This document shows positions 48,866-58,855 of a stretch of 64,000 nucleotides of DNA, piece by piece. Source of the stretch: Congeria kusceri (taxonomy: Eukaryota; Mollusca; Bivalvia; Myida; Dreissenidae); NCBI GenBank assembly GCA_027627225.1, contig CM051028.1, positions 22,109,864-22,173,863 on the forward strand, in the 5' to 3' direction. How positions within the stretch are numbered: the first letter of the stretch is position 1; every line of letters begins with the position of its first letter. Below the pieces are notes generated by a model. That model did not search any database. It was given only the letters and a program-made list of their open reading frames with translations, and had not been told where the DNA came from. The position numbers and the translations under genes were made by a program.

Positions 48866-48966
48866 AAAACACACGGGCATATGACAATACAAGATTTGAA
48901 GAGGAGACCGGCCATGGATGAGCCCTCCCTCACAATGTTCTCTGACGACATCTCGATTCCGGTCGG
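48866..48966 (+). CDS. Possible isolated exon, unknown protein
   Basis: 101 nt between ATTAACCTGATCCAG and GTAAGT, reading KTHGHMTIQDLKRRPAMDEP then SLTMFSDDISIPVG. Its first 20 bp and acceptor are a duplicate of 48705 onward: ttacatttggcag..atccagaaaacacacgggcat occurs at about 48667 and 48825. No domain recognised. Confidence 0.25.
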
Positions 48967-49730
48967 GTAAGTGTCAGTAGTGTGTTCAGAGAATATTTAC
49001 CCATGGAATAGTAGGACAAGACAAGACAAGAGTTTTATTCGCGATAAGTACAAAGTACATGATCTAGAAAAAACGAACATATATACATTCTATACGTAGG
49101 CAAATGAACGTTAATTTATGTAATTTTCTTAACTCAAGGTTAACCAGACTTCGTAAAATTGTTGTTTCATTATAAAATAGTGTTAAAGACGTTAAAACAG
49201 GTTTTGAAAATTAAAACGATCCTCTTAGTAGACCGAAGGGAAACAAAATGGCCATAAAGTATGCAAACAATAAGATTCGTGTGTTAATACATGCTATCTC
49301 ACATTTTGAAAGGAGAAACTTGGACGATGTGACAATGCGACATTTTAGTTTTCATTCTTTGCTGATTTCGCGCTTTTTTAAACTTGGAAACATAAAATTT
49401 AACAATGTTAGGACGATCATAAGCGTCACAATTTTGTGTGTCTCTGAAATGTCTTAAAGTAATGGGCAAAACACAGTTTTGGTTGTCGCAACTTCGCGGT
49501 CTGGTATAAAGCGAAATTTAACTCGCGGACAAATGTAGCAATATTGTTCTTAGTCACAGATGATGTTGGAGTCAATTCATAACAGTTCTTTTCGTATAAT
49601 TAAACATCTTATCTTATTTGTTCCAGAGAACACGGAGATGTAGTAATTCAGGTGACGTTCTTAAGAATGGTAATGTGTTTATGTTTCAAAGCTTAAAAGT
49701 TTATTGATAAGTCGGCTTATTGGCCATTTA
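48967..49730. other. Intergenic, no gene seen
   Basis: A GACAAGACAAGACAAGAGTT motif at 49016 looks like the end of a dispersed element. An exon-like piece (EHGDVVIQVTFLRM after TTTGTTCCAG, about 49627-49671) has weak splice context only. Confidence 0.35.
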
Positions 49731-50341
49731 AGGCATTGTCACATTGTGGCGACTTTGAACTTCGAATTTTGTACGAGTTCTGGCGAGTTATAACTCGCCG
49801 TAGAGTGGACAAGTTGGTCGCGGAATAGTTTCAAAACGACATTTGTTCGAGTTCTCTTCAACATATTAGTACGATATACGTACGATACCTCTTCGAAAAT
49901 CGAAGACATGTCTTCGAGAATGTACGAGTGAGAACGAGTCTGTACGAATGGCAACGACATGTGCACGAGAAGAAGTCGTAGGCAAGTCTCCTAAACTCGC
50001 AGCAGACTCGTGTTATGTCGTAGAACGATAGTATACGGCGAAACGCTACGACTATGGAAAACATGACTACGGAATGTGTTCGAGAGTGCGCGATATTCCT
50101 TTGACATGTCTTCGACACGTGTACGAGAACGAAAGTCGCCGAGAAGCGGCGAGAAGTTTAAACGGATTAAAACTCTTGCCGCTTCTTGGCGAGTCCTGGC
50201 GACATAAGAAGACATAAGAAGACATTACTGCCACATAGAACGACATGTGTACAAGATTTACCCGACAACAGGCGAGTTGTGGCGAGTTACAACTAGCCAG
50301 AACTCGTAGCTCAAATTCGCCACAGTGGGAAAGGGCCTTCA
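49731..50341. mobile_element. MITE with about 60-bp inverted ends
   Basis: Left end AAGGCATTGTCACATTGTGGCGACTTTGAA (in part) with TACGAGTTCTGGCGAGTTAT; right end is the inverse, GGCGAGTTACAACTAGCCAG through TTCGCCACAGTGGGAAAGGGCCTT. Numerous internal TGTACGAG / CTCGTACA-like short motifs give it internal self-complementarity. Open frames on minus are by-products. Confidence 0.6.
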
Positions 50342-50517
50342 ACATATATATGTAAACAATATGGCCAAGAGAAGGAATCATACACAGAAAGTTACAAAAA
50401 TAATGAAACATATGATACTGTTTAAAACACATAACATTTACCGGGTAATCATAATCAAAATGTAACAAAATAATATAACATCCACGTCTTTACGTTAAGC
50501 GTAAAGATACATAATGA

Positions 50518-50637
50518 CGTCATACCCAACGTTTCCATGTGACCTACGTTACGAACAACCCGGCGGCCCCAAGCCACTTCTACCAGTGTGCCGACGTCAC
50601 TGTCCACAGCATAGGGGGTGGTGGTGTTGTCGGCTGA
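50518..50637 (+). CDS. Possible terminal exon, chitin-binding/LPMO-like fragment
   Basis: Plus strand reads HVTYVTNNPAAPSHFYQCAD then VTVHSIGGGGVVG and TGA. An NP..PS.FY.CADV ending resembles my memory of the C-terminal end of chitin-binding type-4 (AA15-like) monooxygenase domains, but no copper-binding histidines or other exon are visible. An open frame on minus is its shadow or vice versa. Confidence 0.25.
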   Translation, partial: RHTQRFHVTYVTNNPAAPSHFYQCADVTVHSIGGGGVVG

Positions 50638-50859
50638 ATCTGACAACACGGTGTTTGCTCACAGATTACTCTATTCTCTGATAGTGTTTGGTAACAGTAC
50701 GGGTTATATTGTCTTGATAAATGTGCAGCTTCAACTAAAATGAAGTTAAATTAACGTTTCTTATGTCGTGTTTAATTAAAACAAGGGCTGGCATTGATAA
50801 AGAATCTTAAGTCGAAAATTAAGAAAAATGGTAAAATTCTGCAATTTTTTATTGACAAT

Positions 50860-51880
50860 GTGATAAACGATGGCGTGCGTTATTCAAAACGCGACAGTAC
50901 CATGGTGTAGGTTATTCAAAACGCGATGTCAATAGTACTTTGTACCTTTTTGGAAACGCAAAAGTACGATGGTGTGCGTTATGTAAAACTCGATAGTATG
51001 CTGGTGGACTTCATTGAAAACGCGACTATAGAATGGTGTGTGTTATTGAACACGCGATAGTACGATGGTGTGTGTTTTTGAACACGCGATAATACGATGG
51101 TGTGCGTTATTGAAAATGCGACAGTACGATGGTTGCGTTATTGATAACGTAATAGCGATAGTATTTTGTACTTTATTGGAAACGCAAAAGTACGATGGCG
51201 TGTGTTATTGAAAATGCAATAGTACGATGGTGTGCGTTATTTAAAAAATTGACTGTAAGATGGTGTGCGTTAGTCAAAACGCGATAGTACGATGGCGTGC
51301 GTTATTTAAAACGCGATTGTAAGATGGTGTACGTTATTGAACACGCGATAGTTAGCTGATGTACGTTATTGAACACGCGATAGTACGATGGTGTGCGTTA
51401 TTCAAAACGCGATAGTAAGATGGTGTACGTGATTGAACACGCGATAGTAAGCTGATGTACGTTATTGAACACGCGATAGTAAGATGGTGTACGTTATTGA
51501 ACACGCGATAGTACGATGGTGTACGTTATTGAACACGCGATAGTACGATGATGTACGTTATTGAACACGCGATAGTGCGATGGTGTACGTTATTGAACAC
51601 GCGATAGTACGATGGTGTACGTTATTGAACACGCGATAGTACGATGGTGTACGTTATTGAACACGCGATAGTAAGCTGATGTACGTTATTGAACACGCGA
51701 TAGTACGATGGTGTACGTTATTGAACACGCGATAGTAAGCTGATGTACGTTATTGAAAACGCGATAGTACTATGATGTACGTTATTGAACACGCGATAGT
51801 AAGCTGATGTACGTTATTGAACACGCGATAGTACGATGGTGTGCGCTAGTAAAAAAGCGAAAGTACCGTGGTGTTAATAA
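50860..51880. repeat. 32-bp minisatellite, about 30 units
   Basis: Unit ACGCGATAGTACGATGGTGT ACGTTATTGAAC. More regular from 51280 to 51840, where a second variant (AGTAAGCTGATGTACGTT) alternates with the main type; diverged at the left edge. Confidence 0.9.
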
Positions 51881-52161
51881 CGCGAAAATAAGGTGGTGTA
51901 AGATGTTGAAAAGAGGATGAACAAACTTAAGAACTTTTCAATTTCACCTCTTTACTACCTATTCCATACAAAATACATATCATAGTTTGATTGAGATAAT
52001 GATTAAGGATTACTCTGGCGTTCTTACGCTACTCGAAAAAAAAACAACAACAACGTAAAACCAGGCTAAGTTATTAAATATTATACTTAACAAATTTGAA
52101 TGTACATATAAATGAAACGTTTTCTTTTCGAAATTAGCAATATTAATAATGTTACAACGAG

Positions 52162-52193
<32 letters not shown>

Positions 52194-52599
52194 CGATAAC
52201 AACAACGCTTATTTTTCCAAGATGAGACACAAACAATGAACGTAAATAACATGTTTAATAATGATTTTTTTAATTAAAGTAAACGGCACAGTGGTTATCT
52301 AATAATGAGAAAAAAAATAGACATGTAATTTTAAATTAAATGGACTCTCAGTGACTCTTAATTCAGAAGATTTATTACATTTATTGTCATATTTATCAGC
52401 TTATTACGATCGACTTTCGTCAATCGCACCCCTAATCTTTGCCAGGCTTAGTAGTATTTGGCAACTCTTTATTTCGTTCAGTTAATATTTAATCGGCTTT
52501 TGAAATCATAATTAGTACACAAATCAGTACAAAGCACCCCTGCAATTTATTGCGTGCGATGGGTATTTAATAACGTTGCACATATTTGCTACAAGTCGT
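51881..52599. other. Intergenic; (CAA)n tract at 52163-52206
   Basis: AACAACAACAACAACAACAA microsatellite near 52163, otherwise AT-rich. The promoter of the EF-hand gene is expected toward the right end, though no clear TATA box is seen. Confidence 0.5.
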
Positions 52600-52715
52600 T
52601 TTAATAAGGTATACACTGGCACCATTGAGGTTAAGAAAATACAGTGTGTGTCATACCAGAGAGGTCAGTCAGAGTGTTAAGAGGTTCTCTCGGGTTATCA
52701 CATTCCGCCAGTATG
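52600..52715 (+). CDS. Calmodulin-like gene, exon 1 (5' UTR and ATG only)
   Basis: CGCCAGTATG|GTAAGCG: a start codon at 52713-52715 is followed at once by a strong donor. Metazoan calmodulin genes typically have the first intron directly after the ATG, and the next exons below fit in frame. The transcription start is not determinable; TCAGTCAGAGT near 52666 resembles an initiator. The left boundary given is approximate. Confidence 0.55.
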
Positions 52716-53038
52716 GTAAGCGATTATCTATTGTGTGATAAATTTATTACGATATTGTATAGATGTAGCAATGCTCCACGTTTTTCATATAGTCTAGTAT
52801 TACCATTCTTATGATAATGTGTAGTAATATAATTTAATTAGTAGTATTATTATTTTATTTTTAATCTGATTATGATTCTGATGTTTCTTCTTCTTTTTTT
52901 GAATATTAATACTATGTAAGAATATTTTTTTAATTATTATTCTGATTATTATTATTTTCATTTCTTCTTCTTCCTCGTCTTCTTATTCTTCATCATCATC
53001 ATTATCAACATCATCATCACTTACTTCTCCTTCTTCCT

Positions 53039-53116
53039 CTTATTATTATTATTATTATTATTATTATTGTTATCTTTATTATTAGTAGTAGTAGTAGATG
53101 TGGTGGTGGTGGTGGT
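53039..53116 (+). repeat. TTA / GTA / GTG triplet tracts
   Basis: (TTA)n at 53039-53068, (GTA)n at 53085-53097 and (GTG)n at 53099-53116. Inside intron 1 of the EF-hand gene. Confidence 0.9.
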
Positions 53117-53210
53117 AACAATGATTCTTTCTTAAACCACACTGGATTCACAACACGTAGGGCAATGAGCTGATAGGGCGGTGTGCTCTCCGAGTCCTTT
53201 CTATATTTGT

Positions 53211-53440
53211 GGCGTGTCGTGAGCAAACCGGGCGTAATGCACGTGCGTAAAGTGACGTCCCGGTCCGCACAGGCTTATCTGAGACGACACATTCTGCCAA
53301 AAGTGGATTCATGTTTAGAAGAGATTTCTTGGAAACAGAAAATACCATATATACCAGAAAATTACCGTTCCTGCGGGAACGGCTAATCCAGGACGACACA
53401 TTCCGCATACGCATCAAGTCCAGTTTTCCCACGACACGCC
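53211..53440. mobile_element. Palindromic GTCGTGGG MITE, copy 3
   Basis: GGCGTGTCGTGAGCAAACCG at the left and the inverse CAGTTTTCCCACGACACGCC at the right. The inner hairpins are partly deleted. Confidence 0.7.
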
Positions 53441-54183
53441 TTATATTATAATTGTACATTTGCAATACACTCTATGCTGTGTCTATAGATACCGCATCTA
53501 TATTTTTTTACAATTGTATAATTGGTGCATTCAACAGAAAAATGCATTCTTTTATTGTTTTAAATAACAATAATACACACAACATAGTGCATTGTCACAG
53601 AACGATGTGACAATAAAATTCCGTGAGAATTATTGTTTAATGCGTCAGAGATCTACTTTTAAATGACATTTATTTCTTCAAGGTAACTTACAAAAGCATA
53701 CTAAACCAAACTCAGTTAAACTGACTAAAAAAGTCATGTGATAATCCACAAACGGAGAATATTCTGTCACGTTCATAACCCATTATCAACGCACATTGGC
53801 GGAAATTTTAAACGCATTAAGAGAAAATCCTTTAGTCCAATAACCTACTATTATAAAACCCTGAAGTAAGTTATATAAGGACGAATTATACATGTATGCA
53901 CACGACGTTCGTTAACATATATTTACTGTTTGTTTAAATATGAAATATGACACATAAGGTTATAGCTGTAGAACTACCTAAGTATTGGCAGGTACATCTA
54001 AAGTGTGTTTTTTGTATTTGTATTGTCAACCTCCCCACACTTTTGAAGATCCTTTGTGTAGGGCTTACTGTTTGCTGTTGTTGTTTTTTGTTACTGGCTA
54101 CACAGAAGGAAATGGTTGTAAGTTTGATCCCAACATTATCGCGTTCTATTTTATTGACTTTTCCTTACTCGTTAAATTTTCCG
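53441..54183. other. Intron 1 sequence, nothing recognised
   Basis: AT-rich intronic sequence of the EF-hand gene. The open frames at 53947 and 53985 run into the following SINE and are not gene-like. Confidence 0.45.
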
Positions 54184-54450
54184 GCCCGGCTAGCTCAGTT
54201 GGTAGCGCGCTGGACTGTCAATCCGGGCATCGTAAGTTCTAATGAATCCGGTCATGAAATTATTTATACGGCCATTCTCCCCTACCTCTGATTCAAGTAG
54301 GGCAGTTGTCAGTTACTGGCATAGGTATGTGCGCTTAGTACTGGTAAACTGCTTAAATCGGCTAGTCTTCTCAGGAAAAGTGTAAGTTTACAGACCGCCG
54401 TGATATGACTGAAATACTGTTAAAAACGGCGAACAATCCAAACAAACAAA
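54184..54450 (+). repeat. tRNA-derived SINE, copy 2
   Basis: GCCCGGCTAGCTCAGTTGGT with A-box TAGCTCAGTTGG and a region GGACTGTCAATCCGGGCATC that folds like an anticodon arm; then the shared body GATTCAAGTAGGGCAGTTGT CAGTTACTGGCATA and an (acaa)n tail. Same family as 45138-45423. Confidence 0.75.
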
Positions 54451-54824
54451 ACAACTCGTTAAATTAGCACATTTGCTTCATATAAGTAAGAACTGCCATC
54501 CATGCTACATGGAATGTATTGATGTAGGGTTTGATGGGGTTTTAATATAATCGCTTAAGTTTAAATCATATTTTCAAGGGCATAACGAATAGTTTGCTAC
54601 ATCAAAACAACTAAATGCTCGGAATCAAACTTTCAATAAGCTTAACTTGTTAGCGCTGGGCGAATTTGAGCTACTTTTTATAATGGAAATATTAAGCCAT
54701 ATATTAAAAGTATAAATTCGCTGAGTGTCTTGTAAATAAGACTAACTTCAATAGAAACAAAAAACACACTAAAATTTCAAACAAACACATCCGCAACTAT
54801 AATTATTACACAATGACTATATGA

Positions 54825-55052
54825 GGTGTGTCGTGGGAAAACCGGTTTTATAATGCATCTGCGTAAAGTGTCGTCCAGGATCAGCCTGTGCAGTTCGCAC
54901 AGGCTAGTCCAGAAAGACACTTTCCGCATTGATGATATTTTATGTTTCAAGGAAGTCTCTTCTGAACATAAATCCACTGTAGGCGGACTGCACAGGCTAA
55001 TCCGGGACTGCACTTTACGCGCATGCATTCAGCCCGATTTTCCCACCCACGC
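54825..55052. mobile_element. Palindromic GTCGTGGG MITE, copy 4
   Basis: GGTGTGTCGTGGGAAAACCG at the left; the right end TTTTCCCACCCACGC is diverged. Ends about 26 bp before the 28-nt exon of the EF-hand gene. Confidence 0.7.
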
Positions 55053-55078
55053 ATCTGCACGTATTTTCACTTTTTCAG

Positions 55079-55106
55079 ACCGATATTGACGGAGAGAGAC
55101 GAGCAG
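55079..55106 (+). CDS. Calmodulin-like gene, exon 2
   Basis: 28 nt between CACTTTTTCAG and GTATGT, encoding TDIDGERRA plus one base. With the ATG of exon 1 and the first two bases of exon 3 this gives M-TDIDGERRA-EYKEAF, matching calmodulin's start (M-ADQLTEEQIA-EFKEAF) with one residue fewer. Calmodulin genes commonly have a 31-nt exon here, so size and phase fit well. Confidence 0.6.
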
Positions 55107-56571
55107 GTATGTTAGTTTGTTTGTTTTTGTTGTTTCATATGTTACACTTTTGATTCCAAATGTTTTGCATTTATACTCTTATAACACGTAATATTACATA
55201 TATTTGAATGCTAAAGAGAACAATGTGAATTACCAGTACCATATTTAAACATTTTCAGCTAAATATCAAGAGCATGTATTAGTTAATAAGAAGTTATGAT
55301 TATATTTATAAACAATTTGAAATTAATGAACATTCATATTAATATAAACAACATACAAGATATACCAAGAACATTCAGTTTGATATCTAGGTATGTCTTG
55401 TTGAAATCGAGAGCGTGTATTGTAATGTTATGCATGTTCAGGCTAATGTCTACAAATGCAATATTTATATCAAGGGCGAGTTTATATCAAGAGCGTTCAT
55501 GTTAATATTAACAGCGTTCATGTAATTGTCAAAATGGTTCATGTTAATATTAAGTTCGGTCATGTTAACATTATGAGCGGTCATATCAATATCAAGAGCG
55601 TTCGTGTTAATATTAACAGCGTTCATGTAATTGTCAAAATGGTTCATGTTAATATTAAGTTCGGTCATGTTAACATTAAAGCGGTCATATCAATATCAAG
55701 AGCGTTCATGTTAATATTAACAGCGTTCATGTAATTGTCAAAATGGTTCCTGTTAATATTAAGTTCGGTCATGTTAACATTAAAAGCGGTCATATCAATA
55801 TCAAGAGCGTTCAGGTTAATATTAACAGCGTTCATGTAATTGTCAAAATGGTTCATGTTAATATGAAGTTCGGTAATTTTAACATTATAAGCGGTCATAT
55901 CAATATCAAGAGCGTTCATGTTAATATTAACAGCGTTCATGTAATTGTCAAAAAAGTTTATGTTAATGTTAAGTTCGGTCATGTTAACATTAAAAGCGGT
56001 CATATCAATATCAAGAGCGTTCATGTTAATATCAAGAGCGTTCATGTAAATTTCAAGAGCGTTCATGCTAATATCCAAAGCGTTCATGTTAATAGTCAAA
56101 GCGGGCGTGTTAATAGCCAGAACGGACATGATAATATCAAGAGCGTGCAGGTTAATATCCAGAGTATTTATGTTAATATTAAGGGCGGTCACGTTCATAT
56201 CCAGAGCGTACCGGTTCATATCTAGAGCGGTCATGTTAATATATAGAGCGGTCATGTTAATATCTAGAGCGGTCATGTTAATATCCAGAGAGTTCATGTT
56301 AATATCCAGATTATTCATGTTAATATCCAAAGTGTTCCAGTTCTTATCTAGAGCGGTCATGTTAATATCCGAAGCGTTCACACTAATATCTATAGCGGTC
56401 ATTTTCATAACTAGAGCGTTCATGCTAATATCCAGAGCGTTCCGGATCATATCTAGAGCGGTCATATTAATATCCAGAGCGTTCATGTTAATATCCAGAG
56501 CGTGCATGTTAATATCCAGAGCGTTCATGTTAATATCCGAAGCGTTCATGCTAATGGCCATAGTGTTCGTG

Positions 56572-57082
56572 TTAAAGGGACTTGTTCACAGATTGTCAAA
56601 ATGACATTTTCCCAACTTTTTGTCACAGATTCAAAAAATAAAAGAACACTGTACACCAGGGAGCGAAATGACACTAATGGCGTAGACTCATTATGAAAAT
56701 ACAGTTTCGTTTATGAATAGTGAACATTTGAAATTGATAAAATTATAAAGCGTTACAAACGCCAAACGATTGAATAATTTGGAATGTTTCTGTTGTTTCC
56801 GTTAAATTTTGTAACAACACGTGGATCACTTATATCAAGTATTAAACGCAGGCTTCTTATAACAGTCCGGATGGCCGAGTGGTTACGGCGATAACCTTTT
56901 AATCCAAAGGGCACTGGTTCGAGCCCCGATAGGGACAAACTTTTTTCTTTTAATTTCTCTTTTTTAATTCTATTCTTGTTATTATAATGGCGCTCTAGAG
57001 TTCCGATGTTTAAATCTAACAATTTAAGGCATTTAATGACACACTTCAAAAAATGTCCCAATCTGTGAACAAGTCCCTTTAA
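56572..57082. mobile_element. TTAA-flanked MITE carrying a tRNA-like sequence, copy 2
   Basis: TTAA, then AGGGACTTGTTCACAGATTG; right end is the exact inverse CAATCTGTGAACAAGTCCCT, then TTAA. Inserted in the 21-bp array: left flank ..GTGTTCGTG and right flank ATATCCAGAACG. Removing the element with one TTAA gives GTTCGTGTTAATATCCAGAACG-type sequence, a normal array monomer (split here only in description). This shows precise TTAA duplication on insertion. Confidence 0.9.
56865..56937 (+). tRNA. tRNA-like sequence in the TTAA MITE, copy 2 (probable pseudogene)
   Basis: A-box TGGCCGAGTGG (56872-56882), B-box GGTTCGAGCCC (56916-56926), anticodon loop CTTTTAA as in copy 1. The acceptor pairs at 5 of 7 positions (GTCCGGA / TAGGGAC) but the T stem is weakened. 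No long variable arm despite a Ser/Leu-like D arm. Confidence 0.5.
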
Positions 57083-57205
57083 TATCCAGAACGTTCATTT
57101 AATATCAAGGGCGTTAAGGTTAATATCAAGGGCGTTCAGGTTAATATCAAGGACGTTCACGTTAATATCCGGAACGCTCATGCTAATATCAAGAGCGGTT
57201 TGGTA

Positions 57206-57718
57206 AGTATCAATGACCTAAATATTAATAGTTTACACTGCAATCTTGAAAACGTACAATTTAGTTTTAAACAGTTTTAAAAACTTGGTTAACATCAAGA
57301 GCGTGATTGGCAAATATGATAATTTAATCCAACTAAATATCCAATAAATATCATAAATATCATACTACAATTAACAAAGCTTATTAAATAATTTGACTTT
57401 TCTATACTACAATTAAGATGTTTCTTACCTCAGAAGAATTAACGTTTATGCTCAAAATAGGCGAAGATCCATGCTCTGTATGTGAAATGTGCCAATCTGA
57501 AGGCACTTAATGATAAGTTAACCTCAATGTTCTATATATGATGTAAGTGAAACTCAATGTACTGTTTATGAAATATGCGACGTACTGTATATGAGATATT
57601 AGCTAATATGTATGAACATCTACGTGTATTGTTTATATATTAGGCCACCCTCGATGTACTGTTGGTGAGAAAAGCTCATTCCGATGCACAGTATTTTACA
57701 TAAGCAAAGCTTGATTTG
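57206..57718 (+). other. Intron 2 sequence, nothing recognised
   Basis: AT-rich, with short repeats around CTCAATGTACTGTTTATG and 'gtatatgaaat' between 57475 and 57680. Confidence 0.4.
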
Positions 57719-57976
57719 AGTCGTGTCGTGGGTAAACCGGACTTAACGCATGTGCATAAAGTGTCGTCCCGGTTTAGCCTGTGCAGTCCGCACCGGCTAA
57801 TCCAGGACGGCACTTTCCGCCTACAGTGGATTTTTGTTTAGAAGAGACTACCTTGAAACAGAAAATACCATAAAGGCAGAAAATGCCGTCCCGGATTAGC
57901 CTGTGCGGACAGCACAGGCTAATCCGGGATCACACTTTACTCACATGCATTAAGTCCGATATTCCCACGACACACA
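57719..57976. mobile_element. Palindromic GTCGTGGG MITE, copy 5
   Basis: TCGTGTCGTGGGTAAACCGG at the left and ATATTCCCACGACACAC at the right; both inner hairpins (gtttagcctgtgcagtccgc / gcggacagcacaggctaatc) are present. Ends 35 bp before the EF-hand exon, close to its branch point region. Confidence 0.75.
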
Positions 57977-58011
57977 TCATTTATAGTTTATGATCCTTGT
58001 CTTTCATGCAG

Positions 58012-58155
58012 AGTACAAAGAGGCGTTTTCGATTTTTGACAAGGACAATGATGGGACCATCAACGTCAGCGAGCTGGGCACCGCCCTGAGGTCCCTTGGT
58101 ATGAACCCCACCGAGACGGAAGTGAGGGAGATGATAGCGGAGGTCGACGACGACG
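58012..58155 (+). CDS. Calmodulin-like gene, exon 3 (EF-hand I and start of EF-hand II)
   Basis: 144 nt between TCTTTCATGCAG and GTAGGG. Encodes [20 protein letters not shown] then [20 protein letters not shown] and MIAEVDDDG. The first EF-hand loop [12 protein letters not shown] has Asp at 1, 3 and 5, Gly at 6, Ile at 8 and Glu at 12, so it should bind calcium. The second loop starts at the exon end. Animal calmodulin genes commonly have a 144-nt exon at exactly this place. Sequence identity to calmodulin is clear but not high ([17 protein letters not shown] against TKELGTVMRSLGQNPTE), so it is a calmodulin-like or troponin-C-like relative, not canonical calmodulin. No exon for the remaining two or three EF-hands is found to 64000, so the gene continues outside or is truncated. 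Confidence 0.8.
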
Positions 58156-58532
58156 GTAGGGCGGTGATTTCTTTATAACGTCTTTTTTGTTATTATCTTT
58201 ATTTAATACATTCATACGAAGGTTATTATTTCGTTTTATTTTCTGCTTTCTAGTGATTTATAGGGAAATATCAGTGAAATAGCATTGGTAATTCACTGTT
58301 TTAAAACAGTGAAAAGTACCGCTCTTGTAATTGTCACTGTTTCACACTGGTTCCCGATTTAAAACAGTCAATGAAACTGATTGTCAATGAAGCCCGATTC
58401 AAACTTTTTAAATGACCTAATTATTTTTACGTCAAGACTTTATAAGAACCGCGAAATTTTCAGGTTAAATCCATGTAAAATATAAACACGGTGGGAAATA
58501 AAGCATAACTAAAAAGCGACATTGTTGTTTCG

Positions 58533-58662
58533 GTGTAAGATCATATTTTATTTCACTCGGGTTCATAGAAAATATATTTTTTCACTCGTTGCTGCGCCAC
58601 TTCCGCAAATATCATTTTCTCGTGAAATAAAATACGATCTTGCACCGAAATAAACAAATATC
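58533..58662. repeat. Palindromic element
   Basis: TTTCGGTGTAAGATCATATT with ttatttcac on the left is the near inverse of GTGAAATAAAATACGATCTT with gcaccgaaa on the right. Arms about 29 bp, spacer about 70 bp. MITE-like. Confidence 0.6.
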
Positions 58663-58855
58663 CTCTGTATTTTAGACAGTAACGAATTGCATGTCGTTTG
58701 AAGACGTCACACTGTCAATGAAAATAGTGCCACTCTTACTGCATCGTTGTCGCGTAATTATATTTGTATTGATTCTTTATGGAACGCCGGCACTTTCTTA
58801 TGTCTTACATTTTTATTATATTATGATCTTTCTTTTTTATGTTATTAGGTTACAA

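Larger units (their letters stand above)
55440..57205. repeat. 21-bp minisatellite with 105-bp higher-order units
   Basis: Monomer GTTCATGTTAATATCAAGAGC and variants. From about 55495 to 56010 five monomer types repeat as a 105-bp block (GCGTTCATGTAATTGTCAAA recurs at 55514, 55619, 55723, 55828 and 55933). To 56571 the monomers are simple variants. A TTAA MITE interrupts the array at 56572-57082 and it resumes at 57083. The period of 7 codons keeps long frames open on both strands (for example 298 codons on minus at 55665-56561); these are not genes. Lies in intron 2 of the EF-hand gene. Confidence 0.9.

Noticed and set aside
50067..50468. 133-codon minus-strand frame
   Set aside because: Runs through the palindromic MITE at 49731-50341 and has no recognisable domain.
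55665..56561. 298-codon minus-strand frame of NINMNALD repeats
   Set aside because: The 21-bp monomer has a 7-codon period, so frames on both strands are open at once. No start context, signal or splice site supports a protein.
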